Assembly: GCA_973895155.1 (NCBI GenBank)
Contig: OZ316897.1
Location: forward strand, 16,120,001 to 16,184,000
DNA from: Marsupella aquatica
Lineage: Eukaryota; Marchantiophyta
DNA length: 64,000 nt
Direction: 5' to 3'
Both the position numbers and the translations under genes were made by a program. The notes beneath the pieces were generated by a model. It saw nothing but the letters and a program-made list of their open reading frames with translations. It had not been told where the DNA came from and made no database searches. Below are positions 52,626 to 64,000 of the stretch, in pieces. How positions within the stretch are numbered: position 1 is the first letter of the stretch; the number at the start of each line of letters is the position of its first letter.

Positions 52626-53895
52626 GATGAACGGATGGTGGTGGGCAGTTTTTTGGGGGGAACGGTAAAGGAGTGGACAGAACTGAAGACTGCCTCCGTC
52701 CTGAGAATGTCTCATCGAGTGTCTTATTCACTGACCAGAGCAACGTTCTGTGTGCATAAGCATGGCTAGCATGGCTACATGTGATTGTCCTGACATACGA
52801 AGGATTTCGTCGATTCCGAGCTTCAAAGCGAGAAACTTGGGGATGAAATGTTCGGAACAGGTGGTCGGAGGGGAAGTGGCCCAGCAGGTCCTGTGTCAGG
52901 ATTTAGACGTGCTTGGGACTAGTAAGTTGAGCGGTTGGCGTAGGAAGGAACTATCTGGAAAGTTGTGCGTTATCTTGCATCGAGGGGAATAGTGGATTTA
53001 GTCAAACGTGGAGATGGCTTCATGACAGTCGAAGAATTAGATCGGCCGAGACTGATGCGTAGAGTTTGGGTGCCCTCAGTTTGCTACAACTGATTGACAA
53101 CTGCACATCATAATATGGCATGCCCGGTGTATACGACATCACTCCATATACCATGATAAACATCGTTATTTTCTATAAATCAATGAGTACACCGTATATT
53201 TACACATTTTGATTGTGATTACCGGCAATGTACTTACAAGACCAGTTACCTTTATGACTCTAGTCATGCTTCATGAGATACGTATTTGAATACTGATACT
53301 CATCCCGTAAGTAGCACATTGGTGTGCACTTTCTCAGTGCAATTTTAGAACGTAACACTCTCAAGTGAACATGACTGACTGTGTTAAGCAGTTGTGAATT
53401 TTCTGTTCCATTTGAGATAAGCACCTGCAATTCTGAGTTTTGCAGTGCCCTCCTTTTATATATTCCGGTCGGAGACAACAAGCGGAGATCAAGGCCAACC
53501 TTCAAGCCAAGGACGAAACCAATGAAGAAGGCATGAGTAAGCTGTTGCACAATGTATACAGCAACTGGGCGGGCACTTGTGAATAGTGGGTTCATAAACA
53601 GTCGGTTCATGAACAGCAGAATGTTAATTAGTTCATCAGGGAAACTCGAACGAGATATTCCTTTGATACGTACTATGGATTTTACCTCAGCTGGAGCGCC
53701 GTATCCTCTCTTCTCTACTCCATTGCCTGGAGCATGAAGGGCTGGGCAGAGTGCACACATGGCTGGCCCGTGTGTCTTATATGTTCCCGTTCTGCCAAGC
53801 CTGTCAAGTTCACTTTGTGCAAGCTTTCCCCAGACGACAATCGATGGGTTTGAGATCCACGGTCAAAATGCCACAGGTGACAGGTGGGCCAGGTT
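52626..53895. other. spacer with one unassigned ATG-led frame
   Basis: A frame from ATG 52762 to 52992 (starting MASMATCDCPDIRRISS) has a Ser/Arg-rich start that could resemble a targeting peptide, but no family motif. A 58-bp repeat copy lies at 53106-53163. Nothing else supportable. Confidence 0.3.
53106..53163 (+). repeat. dispersed repeat copy (partner 63944-64000)
   Basis: CACATCATAATATGGCAT ... CATCACTCCATATACCATG ATAAAC matches 63944-64000 with several differences. Confidence 0.65.
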
Positions 53896-53955
53896 TGCTT
53901 AAAGTCTACGGTTTTCCTCCAGTTCTGCTTAAAGTCTACGGTTTTCCTCCAGTCC
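53896..53955 (+). repeat. 30-bp tandem duplication
   Basis: TGCTTAAAGTCTACGGTTTT plus CCTCCAGTTC, two copies, differing only at the end. Confidence 0.9.
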
Positions 53956-55153
53956 TCAACCTACCCTTACCTTTAGTCAGTTCCGTATTATTTTCATCCA
54001 AGACGTTACCGTAGCTGCTGCAGTCTCCAATTCCTCCTATTTCCTCGTCTGGCAGGGTGACAGGAATGTTCTACCACGTGGATAGCTTGTCCAACTTGAA
54101 ACAAATATTGAGCATAGCATCGGAGATATCTGGATTTTCTGCTTGCATGAACCATAATTATAACTGCGAGCGACATACTTGGACTTGAAGTCCAGGCGCT
54201 GGTCGTTACACTACCTGACAGGCATGAAGGCCCCTGCTGATGTCCCCTCTTACCCCGTCCAGAGCTGACAAAATGGCTCTCTGTCGAGTCTGAATTTGCT
54301 ACAGTCCCATCTCAGCCACTTCTCATCAGTAGAGAGGGCGCTTCCTCTCCCGCTGCAGACCAAGGACACTGTTGCTATCTGATCTTCGAGCTCTGTCAAA
54401 TGCCGCCTGGTTTCTTTGCGTTGTTTACTGGAGTCTGTTTCCTCTTTTGCCTGGGATAAGGGTGTTCCTGCCTGAAACTCCCCTAGTCTTTTCTTGTCAC
54501 GGAGCAAGCCATGGGAAAAACTTTACTGGAAGGGAAGAATAAATCTTGCTGGAGGAGAACGACGGGAAGCTCAGAATTATTCCGGTCCCATCCTGTCCAC
54601 CCTCTCGCTGGAACAGCACACGAGATAAACTTCACCCATTTAGATTTGTCACTGGATCTACTCTTTTCTTGTGTCTTATTGGACGTGTGGCCAATCCTTG
54701 CTATTGATCTGTTTGTTGGGGGTTTCAACACGTTCTCCATGACAGCAAACATAGGCAGATATCATGTGTGGACGTCTGATTTTTAAAATGTCTCTACATG
54801 TGCAAAGAGATCTTGGTACGTAAGACCCTGATGTGTGCCTCATTTGGCGAATACTTACCTTGAACTTATCGACTCTTTCCTTAGTTTGCTTACATTCATT
54901 TCCGTCGACTTCTACTGTACGAATAAATAGGGCCTGCAAAACCATGATGCTGACTCGAGAAAGCGAAACAGGAATTGTCATCCTCTGAGGGTACTCTCCC
55001 CCTCGTTTTAAGAAAAGAAAGGACACAGGAACAAAAGAATAAAGGACTTGTACAGTACTTCGAGTCTTAATCGCGGATTGAAAAGAAATATTTTCCTGCA
55101 CGTTGTCAGCAGGCATTTACACGTAGCATTTGACGTCTTTCAAAAAGCATTTT
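53956..55153. other. spacer without supportable gene
   Basis: A minus-strand frame 54507-54250 with a charged, helical segment (AKEETDSSKQRKETRRHLTE) could be an exon but has no motif or clear splice context. Nothing else. Confidence 0.35.
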
Positions 55154-55251
55154 TTGCCAAAGAAGATGCTTCAACGAGAGATTTAGCCGTGACTTCGCTA
55201 TGTTCTTGCCAAAGAAGATGCTTCAACGAGAGATTTAGCCGTGACTTCGCT
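55154..55251 (+). repeat. 46-bp direct duplication, 52-bp period
   Basis: TTGCCAAAGAAGATGCTTCA and the following 26 bases occur at 55154 and 55206 without differences. Confidence 0.9.
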
Positions 55252-58200
55252 TAAGAGATTCTTTCAAGTATGGTTATGGCTTTTCGTAGAGTAGGCCAGA
55301 TTCTAGAAGTGTGCTTCCGAAACGGAAGAACCTGTTTCTCTTTTACTGTACTATCGTCGGTACCACTGTACTCGCTCTGCACTGCAACAGCTCCGTCATC
55401 GACCGCTGAATTCCGAATCTATGGAGCATGGGCGGTGAAAGGGAGGAGACTAGGAGAAGTTTTGACCAAAGCCCCTGAACCGTAGAGCAGGCCTGATGTG
55501 AGATCGTGCCTGTCCAGCCCAGAGCCTCGCAGCAAACGTCCATTTATATTATAGTCTGGGAAAGTTCTATGTGGGCTCATCTTTTCTTACTAGAAGACCT
55601 ACAGTAGTAAACCTACATTTTCCTGGAGCCATTATAACTGTAGCCCATGTCTTGAATCTCGCAAGGGATATGTGGGCAAAGACCTACAGTACTAATCTTG
55701 AATCTCGAAGATCTATTCCTGCTGCAGCCCAGTTCTTACGTGGGGTCAGATGGCTAGTCGTAATGGACTCAATTCTCTTATCATTCTATTTTCTGTTACT
55801 TACTGAACTTCGGTTAATCATCTGAAACAGGAAGACAGCATGCCCCAAGTATGCACATTCACGCAATACATATTTTAAAAAGCTCCCATCTCTAAGAGGC
55901 AAGTGTCTTGGACACGATATCCATATCGCAACAACTTGCCATGACGAATCTGGATGTGTTGTTGATGGACGGAAAACAGTGAGAGAAAAGGGAGTCAGGT
56001 CGAAAAATGGGTACCAATCATCCCACAGAAAGCTGCCACCGAATGGCCTGTCAGATTCGATTGGCATGATGGCCGTGAGCTTCATGGGAAAAGGGATGCC
56101 ACCCTCGGCAGTGAAAGATGCCCAGTACGTGAACAGACCAAATGATCTGTATGTCGCACTTTTCCGTTTCAAAAACAATACGTACCGTAGATTGCAGAGA
56201 CTGCCAGACGCTCAAACATATTGTGAATATGTGGTCAGCAACTCAAAGGACGTGGAGTGGAGGTGAGCTCACTACCATTCGCATTGGTGTCGAAGAACTA
56301 TGCTAGAGATAGCCAAAACTGCAACTTATCCTGCGGGAGCAAACGAGACTCTTGCAGTGTTAGAGATCTGTAGTACAACTAAGAAGGAAAGTTATTGGAC
56401 ATGAAAGCTGGATTGATTTCTCTGGAGTGCATAAGGAAAGCTAATGTTATTAGTTAAATTCCCTTGTTGGATGCTGGCGTTTTGAAGGAAATTCAATTGG
56501 TGTTTTCCGGGCTCTTTTCGAGCCAAAAAAATAGTTGTATTCCATGACTCAGAATGCGAAGTGTATGTTAGCGATCCCTTAGTTTAGCTTGAACCAAGAA
56601 GGCTTGATTGATGGAATTTGTGATATATCTCACTAGGAAAGGTGCTTTAAACTGTGGCCAGTCAATAATGTTAAGTGATGAAGAGGAGCCAGTAAGTGAC
56701 GCAGAAGCATGTTTTCTCATCATCAGAAAAGACCGTCATGATGGTTTAGTTAGGATACAGGTGATATTACTTCGATTAGGAAGCGTAGAAGCAAGGACTG
56801 AAGTTGCTTGGGTAATGCAATTAAGGACATCCTTTAATTCTGGTGGAGTACTCTGTTCGAAAGAATACTCGTTGTTAGCGTGGGTTCAATCACGAAACAC
56901 ACTCGTTTAAGTGCTGAAATTCTGCATTAGCAGATCTCAATTTTGTACGTAAAGTGGTGTGGCTTGGTATTAAAGGATGCTCATGCACAGACCTTCCTCA
57001 AGCGAAACTGACATGCACAACGCCACAGTGTCGCCCACCATAGAAACTAAATGTCAGGCCGTAGACTACACATGTTGACCAACATGTGAGCTCCTTTTTA
57101 AGATTTGTTTTCGCTTGAAGTGAACATCCACACATGGAAGTCATTCATTACGTCTACACTTAGTCCCTATGTGGACCTCTTTTCCTTTTCTCTATTGTAC
57201 TTTGTTGACCCCTATTAAAAACAATGTGGACCAGTGAGATGTAGTCTCTTCTTTTGATCATATCTGTAGAACGTATCAGTTGCCATCCTTCTTGCTTTTC
57301 TTTTGTCTCAAACTTCAGCTACACTAGCCGTTTAGATTTTCATGTGCAGTATTTCCACGTGGGGACGCATGGGCCCCACGTGCATTGGTCTCCAGGGTTG
57401 CTTCTCATTTGTGCAAAAGACCACTTCTCTAAGGAGATCTTGGTAGTGAGATCATCACTGCATAACATGGTTCCAATTCCAACATGTGGCCAACAAGAGG
57501 ATTTCAAGTGTCAGGCCTCAAACTCGAACATGTTCAGCGTCAGCGCAAGTGACACATGACCTGGTTCACTTATGCACCATTTGTATAATAATTGCAAATC
57601 TTACACTGAAGCAATTGTCACCATGTCTCACGTGCCCACTCTCCCCACCTGTCATACAACTCTATAGTATAAGTTCCAAGAGCTGAGTCTCCTGGGGCTT
57701 ATGTGAAGGCCAGTCTACCCAAGGTTTGAAATTCTCTGGGCCTTTTATGACTCTTCCAATTCTTCACAAATCTACAGAATCATGTACCACATAGGTAAGA
57801 CTTTTGAGAGTTTTGGCTTTGTATGAGCTTTGTATGTTCTACAACATTTACCTTGCTTTGTGGAGGGGATTATGCAACGCCCCATCGATGAGGTATATGT
57901 GACTAAGAATTTTAGCGTATGAAATAAAACATGGCCCAAATTACTGGCATTGAACTTCTACTTTTTTATATACATTTTGCATGACCTTCAGTCCAATGAT
58001 TTTAATTCTTTTGTTTCTTTTCAAAACTCATCAAGTTGTCACGTAAATGAACATTCTGGTTACAGGCATGGTGGGCCGGAATGTCCCCTCAAACTTGGGC
58101 TAGTGCCCTTGTGTTGGGGACATTATATCCCACAATGCACTCTAACCATGACACTACCTTACTCAATATCAGACGCATTAGTTGGCTTCCCAACCCTCCT

Positions 58201-59654
58201 CCCTGGTTGTAATCTGTTGCATTTAAACCCCAGCTAGCTGCATTGGCACACCCCTCTGGACCTGTATGCTTCCCATTAATTAAGTGAACCTGTGAAGGCT
58301 AAAAGGTCACATAAGATAGGTAGCTGTCCACAAATGAAGTGCCTTAAATCAAAGCCAATGTGAGTTGTCTTCAATATCAACTACTTAATTCAAAGAACTA
58401 TTGTAATTACATTAGACTGTTCATAGCAATAAGTGTTACTCACATTTATTCTGGTAAGGCAAATTTGCTGCTGCACTCCTGAACGAATGTTACCTAAAAA
58501 ACGCTTACAGACATTTTAAACATTTTTTTTCCAATGGACAGAAGGGGGCTGCCCCAGGATCCACATGGAATTCTTGGCCCTATCATGCATGAATTAATCT
58601 AGATAAGACCTATTCCCTTCTTATTGTTAGTAACATTAATTTCCCATTCACTAATTAGATGCTAACACTAATAGCCCTGATCTTCAGTTTAGTTTGCATG
58701 TTCATTTCTCCCAGGTGGAACCCAGACTTTCTCTACAAGTGAACATTCTTAGAGAGTTACTTATATGTTTTGTGCAAATGCAAAACAGTAATCTGTGGCT
58801 CAGACTTTGAAGGTTCTCAACACTCTATACAAGGATAGGAGCCAGCAGGGAGTCTCAAAACTTCAAAGTTTACAGTCCCTAAATTTTCATTTGAATACAG
58901 TCCCTAACTTTTGAGTTGTGAGTAGGGTAACTCATCCCCGGGAGGGGCTAATGGAATTCAATCTCTAATGGCGGTGAGCCTGAGGGGGTTACAGCCCATT
59001 ATTGCCAAGTGGGGATGAATTACAAAGCCTAATCCCCCAAGTGTATTTTTTGAAACATTCAGCTCATTTTACCTAAACTGTCTGGCTAGCTATTTGCAGG
59101 TTGTGTGTTCTCGTTAAAAAGTGAGACTCCCCAAGCCAAGCTGGCATGAGGGTTTTGTGGACTAACCTGCAGGACAATGCCTCACAACCTTACACAGACT
59201 AACAAACAAGAACTCGAACACAATAGGGGTTTATGGTTGAACACAACCCTTATGGATTTTGAAATAAATGTTCCATAAGTTTTGTTCTACACAGACATCC
59301 ATACATGGCGATTAGGAAGCTTCATAGGCTGGGCACAGAAATTAAAATTTCACCTGAAGACAAGAGTAGTTCCACTTAGACGGAATGACCAAAACCTATA
59401 TGTCGTGAGCATGAGGATCCACATTGCATTCGATGCACACCAAATTGAGTATCCAAGTCTTGTTTCAAGAAGTCTAATCTTTGGGTCCAGTCCCCCAAAT
59501 TCAACAACGACTTCTTGGGATCCCTAGGTTAGGTGGAGGGGAAGGGGAAGGGCCATTTTCCAGGTGCCTTTGATCCTGCCTACTAAAGCCATAAAGTCAA
59601 ATTTAAATGTTTGAACATATGATTTGGGTTGCATGAATGGCTTTCAAATTGCCA
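55252..59654. other. gene-poor region
   Basis: A 95-codon plus-strand frame at 55979-56266 (containing NRPNDLYVALFRFKNNTYRR) is not recognised. The rest has only short frames and AT-rich sequence; no repeat of note was seen. Confidence 0.35.
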
Positions 59655-61060
59655 CATGATGTAATGAAGAACTCCAAAAACATACTACAAATAAGTTCTC
59701 CACCAAGTCTTACATTCAAATAATGTAAAATCTACACCATTGTCAAGTTTTTGACGAGAGGAATAATGTATTCCAGTCGGACTTTGCAACTGTTCCTATT
59801 GGTGACTGTCAGGCTTTTTGGCTCTTTGGTTGATTTTTCCCTTTTGCTCCCCCCTTTATTGGGTTCTTGTCTTTGGGGATCCTGTCTCCCAAGTTTTCTT
59901 CTGTCTCCCCCACCCTTATTGGGTTCTTGCTTTGGGGATCGTGGCTCCCCATGAGAACCTTTTTTTCTTTAGCAGTGTTCTACATATTTGTTTTGTCCTA
60001 AAGCCATGTTCCACCTATACCATGTGCTGCAAGCTCTTGAAGAGAGTACCGGTGCATTCCAATGGGATTTGGTAACAATTGCTTTGTTTGTGTGGCATGT
60101 TGCACCTACATTGTAGCGTTGGGGAGGGAGCGCATCACACTAGCAAGTGATTAATAACTTCTCCACTAAGTCTTCCACTAAACAATGTACAATTTAAACC
60201 ATGCCCAAGCTCTTAAAGAGAGTAATATTGTATTCCAATGGGATTCCATTAAACAATGTAGAATTTTATACCATGGCCCAAGCTTTTAAAGAGAGGAATA
60301 TTGTATTCCAATGGGATTTGTAACTATTCCTGTTGTTTTGAAAAACCATGTTTTTGCTTACATTGTAGTTTCCAGAGGGAGAAGTTCACAGCATCAAATG
60401 TACCCACTATAGTACATGCAACCCTGTTTGTGCTATCTCATGGTCTACTTATGAAATGTCATTCTGGTGAAAAATCTTATTGGCCGTTGAATCATGTCAC
60501 ATTTTTCCTTAACCATGAGATGGACAACCTGTCACTCTCCCAGTAACACACATTCTCCTTGAAATCTAGTTGCCATTTCAATTGCCATGTGGGCTTGTTG
60601 ACTCCTCACATTGTCCAACTATCTGACCATCTCACTTATGCTTGACAACACTTCCCCTCAACATCACTTACTACAAACAATAGTCTGTGATGCACACATT
60701 GGCTATGGTTAATGGCTTCTATTGAGTCTTCCATTAAAATAGTGTAAAGTCTATACCATACAGAAGCTCTTGAAGGGATGAATATTTTTATTCCAATGGG
60801 ATTTTGTAACTATTCCTATTTGTGTGGTTGGAAAGCCATGTTCCACCTACATTGTAGCGTTGGGGAGTGATCACATCACACTACCAAATATTAAATAACT
60901 TTCCCACTAAGTCTTCCATTAAAATATGTAAGTTCTATACTACGCACATTCGCACAAGCTCTTGAAGAGAGGAATATGGGATTTTTATTTGTTGTGTTGG
61001 AGAGCCATGGCCCACCTACATTCTATCGTTGGGGAGGGAGCACATCACACTAACAACAAA
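59655..61060 (+). repeat. degenerate long-period repeat family
   Basis: The phrases CCACCTACATTGTAGCGTTGGGGAGG, CACATCACACTA, CCACTAAGTCTTCCATTAAA, AAGCTCTTGAAGAGAGGAAT and TTGTATTCCAATGGGATT recur in this order, complete or partial, near 59690, 60090-60260, 60280, 60700-60860 and 60840-61040. Some copies are shortened. Confidence 0.7.
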
Positions 61061-61062
61061 GC

Positions 61063-61121
61063 TTGGCGAGATGGTCATAAATATGTACTGCTTTTGTGGT
61101 GGGAGTCCCATGTTCAAACCT
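61063..61121 (+). other. possible tRNA-derived SINE head (A- and B-box-like)
   Basis: TTGGCGAGATGG (61063-61074) resembles a pol III A box and TGTTCAAACCT (61111-61121) a B box, about 37 bases apart, with GGTGGGAGTCCC before the B box as in tRNA-related plant SINEs. No cloverleaf tRNA can be folded with confidence and no 3' end was identified. Confidence 0.3.
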
Positions 61122-63149
61122 CCGACCTACATGTGGCATTGGCCTACTATAAGGTGGGAAGGAAAGCTCATTTGGGTCTTTATTTCGAGTAATAGGTTCC
61201 GTTGTAGGGGGGACAGGCCTTGAAGATAGAAAGGAGGAAGGAGTTCTAAACCAATGGGTTTTTATTCTATTCTATTTAGCTAAAAAATAAATCCATACCT
61301 ATACCAGCAGGGCCATATACATAAGTCATTCATACAAGATGATATTCAGCCATATCCTGTCATTAAATTTTTTAATGTTTATTTTTTAGGGAAAAATATA
61401 CCTGACAGATGATATTCTGCTTTTTCTCTCTTGTGGCTTTTGGACTTTTCTAAAAATATTACGTTTTTCTTATGTGTATTAAGTTGATATAGAAGTGTCA
61501 TTACTGTAGTGGTAACTTGGTGAAAAAACTCCCCAACTTTCACCGATGGCCATAAAAAGCTTTTCCAGCAAACAAGTCTTTCCAATCTAGTTTTTCCAGT
61601 ATTTGACTCATATCTAGCCAACACATATGTTGCTGCATGTTGCAACAGATGAAAAGGCTGTCGCCAGGGCAATTTGCCTCATATCAAGCTGCTTAGGGTG
61701 TTGTGTCTGTAATTTAATTTCCTCTCCATTTTTTGAACAGTCCACACAATTTTAGACCACCATTCTGACACTGGGCACCAATTTTTATAATTTATTTATT
61801 ATCTACGCAAACCAGGGTAAGAGTACAATATATCTCTCAAAAGTGACACTCTTTCCATTCTTTTGTGATCCATTGAATTTCAGTCACATATGCAAGTATG
61901 TAATTACTAACTTTGAAAGCTACTGTTCAGGGCCTCGATCTAGAGTGAAGCTCATAGACCATGGCTCTGGGGCATAATGGAAGTTGGGGTGTGAGTAGAA
62001 AATGTGGATTTTGGGTAAAGTGAGTTTCTGAAAGTGACACACCGGCCTCCATATGTACTCACCTCTACATAAGCTTCAAGTGAGTCTCTGAAAATGATGC
62101 AGGAGCAGGTTCTTACAATGTCTTCATCTCTATTTAAGTTCAAAGAATGGGCATTCAGACTAGGTAGTTGAGAAATAGACACCATTACTCAAGGGAGAAA
62201 TTAATCCGTGGACCCCCATGTTAGTTTAGAGGCTGTTATCAAGAAACTGAAGCCTAGATGGACCTCCAAATCTAAAGAAGAAAAAAATTCAAAAATGGAC
62301 AAGTCAATGTTTGAAACAGTTGCCAACTTGGCAACCATAATTAGCATCAATCGCAAAACTAACTGCAATGTGAACTATTGTTTAATGTGTGGGTAGCTTA
62401 ATTGCCTACTTCAGCAAAACGGTGCTTGACGGTTTCCTCCAAGTACCGAAGGGATACACTCAAGTTGCATCGAAAGTAATCACTTTTCAATTCCTACACT
62501 TAGATAGACAAAGAGAGGGAAGTCATCAAATCACTAACTTTGCATAATAGTTGAAGTCAGACAAAAAGTTTCATGGAAACAAATCTCCAATTGTGGAATT
62601 TGGAATTGATCGAAAGCTAGAGAAATTTAGAAACTCATGACCACTTTAGTACTTGATAAAATCTCCCAATGTTACACACTCATTGGAAAGCTAGGGAACA
62701 TTGGAAACTTATAATCTCCTAAGAACTCAACTAAATCTATCAATGTTAAGTTCATTAAAATGCTAAAGAAATTCTAAAATTCAGAATCTCCTTAGTACTC
62801 GGATAAAATCTGTCAATTTTAGGTTCATTCTCATGGAAGGGGTCAACATTTCAAGGGTTGTACAACAAAGATTTTTATTCACGTTAGAGATTATGAAATC
62901 ACGGGTAAAATCTAATTTTCAAATTACTTACTCAATTCTTACCAAATAACAATATTGCTGAGCTCATCATGACTGTCTCTTCAAGATCTTTCTAACGCCA
63001 TACTATACCCGAGTTTTCATTATGATTTGACTCAGCAATGTCAAATCAAAAATTGCTACCGGGAAAATTTCATGTTTTGAATAATATCAAAATGTAAATA
63101 AAACCATTACTGGGAACAGTTTTACCTCAATCTTTTTGTCTTTTTATTT
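61122..63149. other. gene-free, AT-rich region
   Basis: Short frames only. Related phrases with GAAAGCTAGAGAAATT and GAATCTCCTTAGTACTC recur between 62600 and 62830 as a weak repeat. Confidence 0.4.
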
Positions 63150-63345
63150 GCATGTCATTTTTTTACATTCTTTTTTACGACATGGCGTCCAAGGTTTTAC
63201 AGCAAACTTGCCACAAACACGAATGTAGAAGTTAATTTTATCTAAAAACAAGTCTCTTCCTATTTGCAGCGTGCCATGATGATGTGGCGCATTGTGGAGC
63301 CAGGAATTTTGCAAAGGACCCCTAATGGGGGTCCGTAAATAATGT
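63150..63345 (+). repeat. dispersed repeat copy with terminal hairpin (partner 23440-23640)
   Basis: Shares ACGACATGGCGTCC, AAACACGAAT and GCCAGGAATTTTGC with the minus strand of 23440-23640. It ends with the near-palindrome GGACCCCTAATGGGGGTCC and GTAAATAA. Confidence 0.6.
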
Positions 63346-63943
63346 TCATTAGAGCAGCATTCCAAGCAGGTACAGGCAGGGAGTGCCCATCTACATGGAT
63401 ACCCCAGAAACGTTCGGCCATCTCCCAGGCAGAGACCATACTAGGGAGCAGGAGGTGTGCAAAGATGGGGGAACAAGGAGTCTGATGAGCCCACTCGCAC
63501 CTCACGCGGTACCCTTGTCCCTAGGAAGTGACAGGGAGCCCCGAAAACCCCTATACTGAGTACTACCTAGTGGCAGCCACTCCACCTGAAATCAAGCTGG
63601 AATTGATTTAGGTATGGCAGCAGCACTTGCAATTATTTCTGCAGCAATCACATTGTTGCAGTCCGAGAGGGATTCTGCGATCAAGCTGGGCATTCCAAGG
63701 AGCAATGGCAGGTAGAGTGGATGCCTAGCTATGGCATCAGCCAGATTGAGTAGCAGCAATCCAGGTGGCAGCTTGATCAAGTGCTTGAGCTATAAACTCG
63801 GGCAACACCCGCCTTTTGTCTACTTTGACTCATGGCTGGGCTTGTGGAAGAGTCAGCCTCCGAGTTCGGGCCCGGGTGAGAACATTCAGGTGCATGGGGT
63901 AGGGAAACCAGAGGGCAGCAGAGGTAAGGGTTTCAGTCAGTGC
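63346..63943. other. unassigned, possibly coding on the minus strand
   Basis: Two minus-strand frames (63780-63592, hydrophobic, and 63505-63260 with WEMAERFWGIHVDGHSLPVP) look more regular than chance but match no family I know. The second runs into the dispersed repeat, so it may be part of the same mobile element. Confidence 0.25.
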
Positions 63944-64000
63944 ACATCAAAATATGACATATGTGGCGTACAACATCCTTCCATACCATGATAAACCTCA
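63944..64000 (+). repeat. dispersed repeat copy at the window edge (partner 53106-53163)
   Basis: Matches 53106-53163 up to CCATGATAAAC, and may continue beyond the window. Confidence 0.6.

Noticed and set aside
61063-61121. Functional tRNA gene
   Set aside because: No acceptor or anticodon stem can be paired; only box-like motifs are present.

Overview
The window looks like nuclear DNA of a streptophyte (green plant lineage), most likely a charophyte alga or an early-diverging land plant. Three things point there: host genes with many GT-AG introns and plant-type family members (a PDIL1-like disulfide isomerase with an acidic N-terminal region and KDEL end, and a LAS1-like ribosome-biogenesis protein); a Ty3/gypsy retrotransposon that carries a cytosine-5 DNA methyltransferase, an arrangement reported from charophytes and dinoflagellates; and AAACCCTAAA-type repeats. 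I cannot name the species.

Layout. 1-617 is the 3' end of an NmrA-like oxidoreductase gene. 2492-12354 is one large Ty3/gypsy-type element inserted into a satellite-like host repeat. Its order is repeat A1, a leader with antisense 5S rRNA-like repeats, gag, retropepsin, DNMT, a UAG codon in a readthrough-like context, RT, RNase H, integrase, PHD finger, then repeats B1-A2-B2. The outer junctions carry TG...CA and a GATC duplication, so the integrated unit reads A-internal-B-A-B instead of the usual LTR-internal-LTR. The coding part is broken by extra in-frame TAG codons, frameshifts and a 307-bp MITE. 13944-18779 (minus) is a LAS1-like gene, with the exon for the second half of its nuclease motif not found.

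19-33 kb is gene-poor and repeat-rich. It holds minisatellites, an RFC4 C-terminal fragment between 45-bp direct repeats, and a complete 3.8-kb pogo/Tc1-type transposon (28222-31996) with 24-bp TIRs and a TA duplication, whose empty site is still visible in a neighbouring repeat copy. 32.9-33.8 kb holds a gag/protease relic. 33957-38751 is a Helitron-type Rep/helicase locus with a small spliced gene starting inside the end of the helicase frame.

40433-46759 is a complete 13-exon PDI gene (686 codons before the stop). From 47 to 64 kb the window is mostly tandem and dispersed repeats, with a kelch-repeat pseudogene, an LRR fragment and a possible tRNA-type SINE. The retroelement genes work as one replication unit (capsid, protease, DNA methylation, reverse transcription, integration, chromatin reading); the host genes show no functional link to each other.
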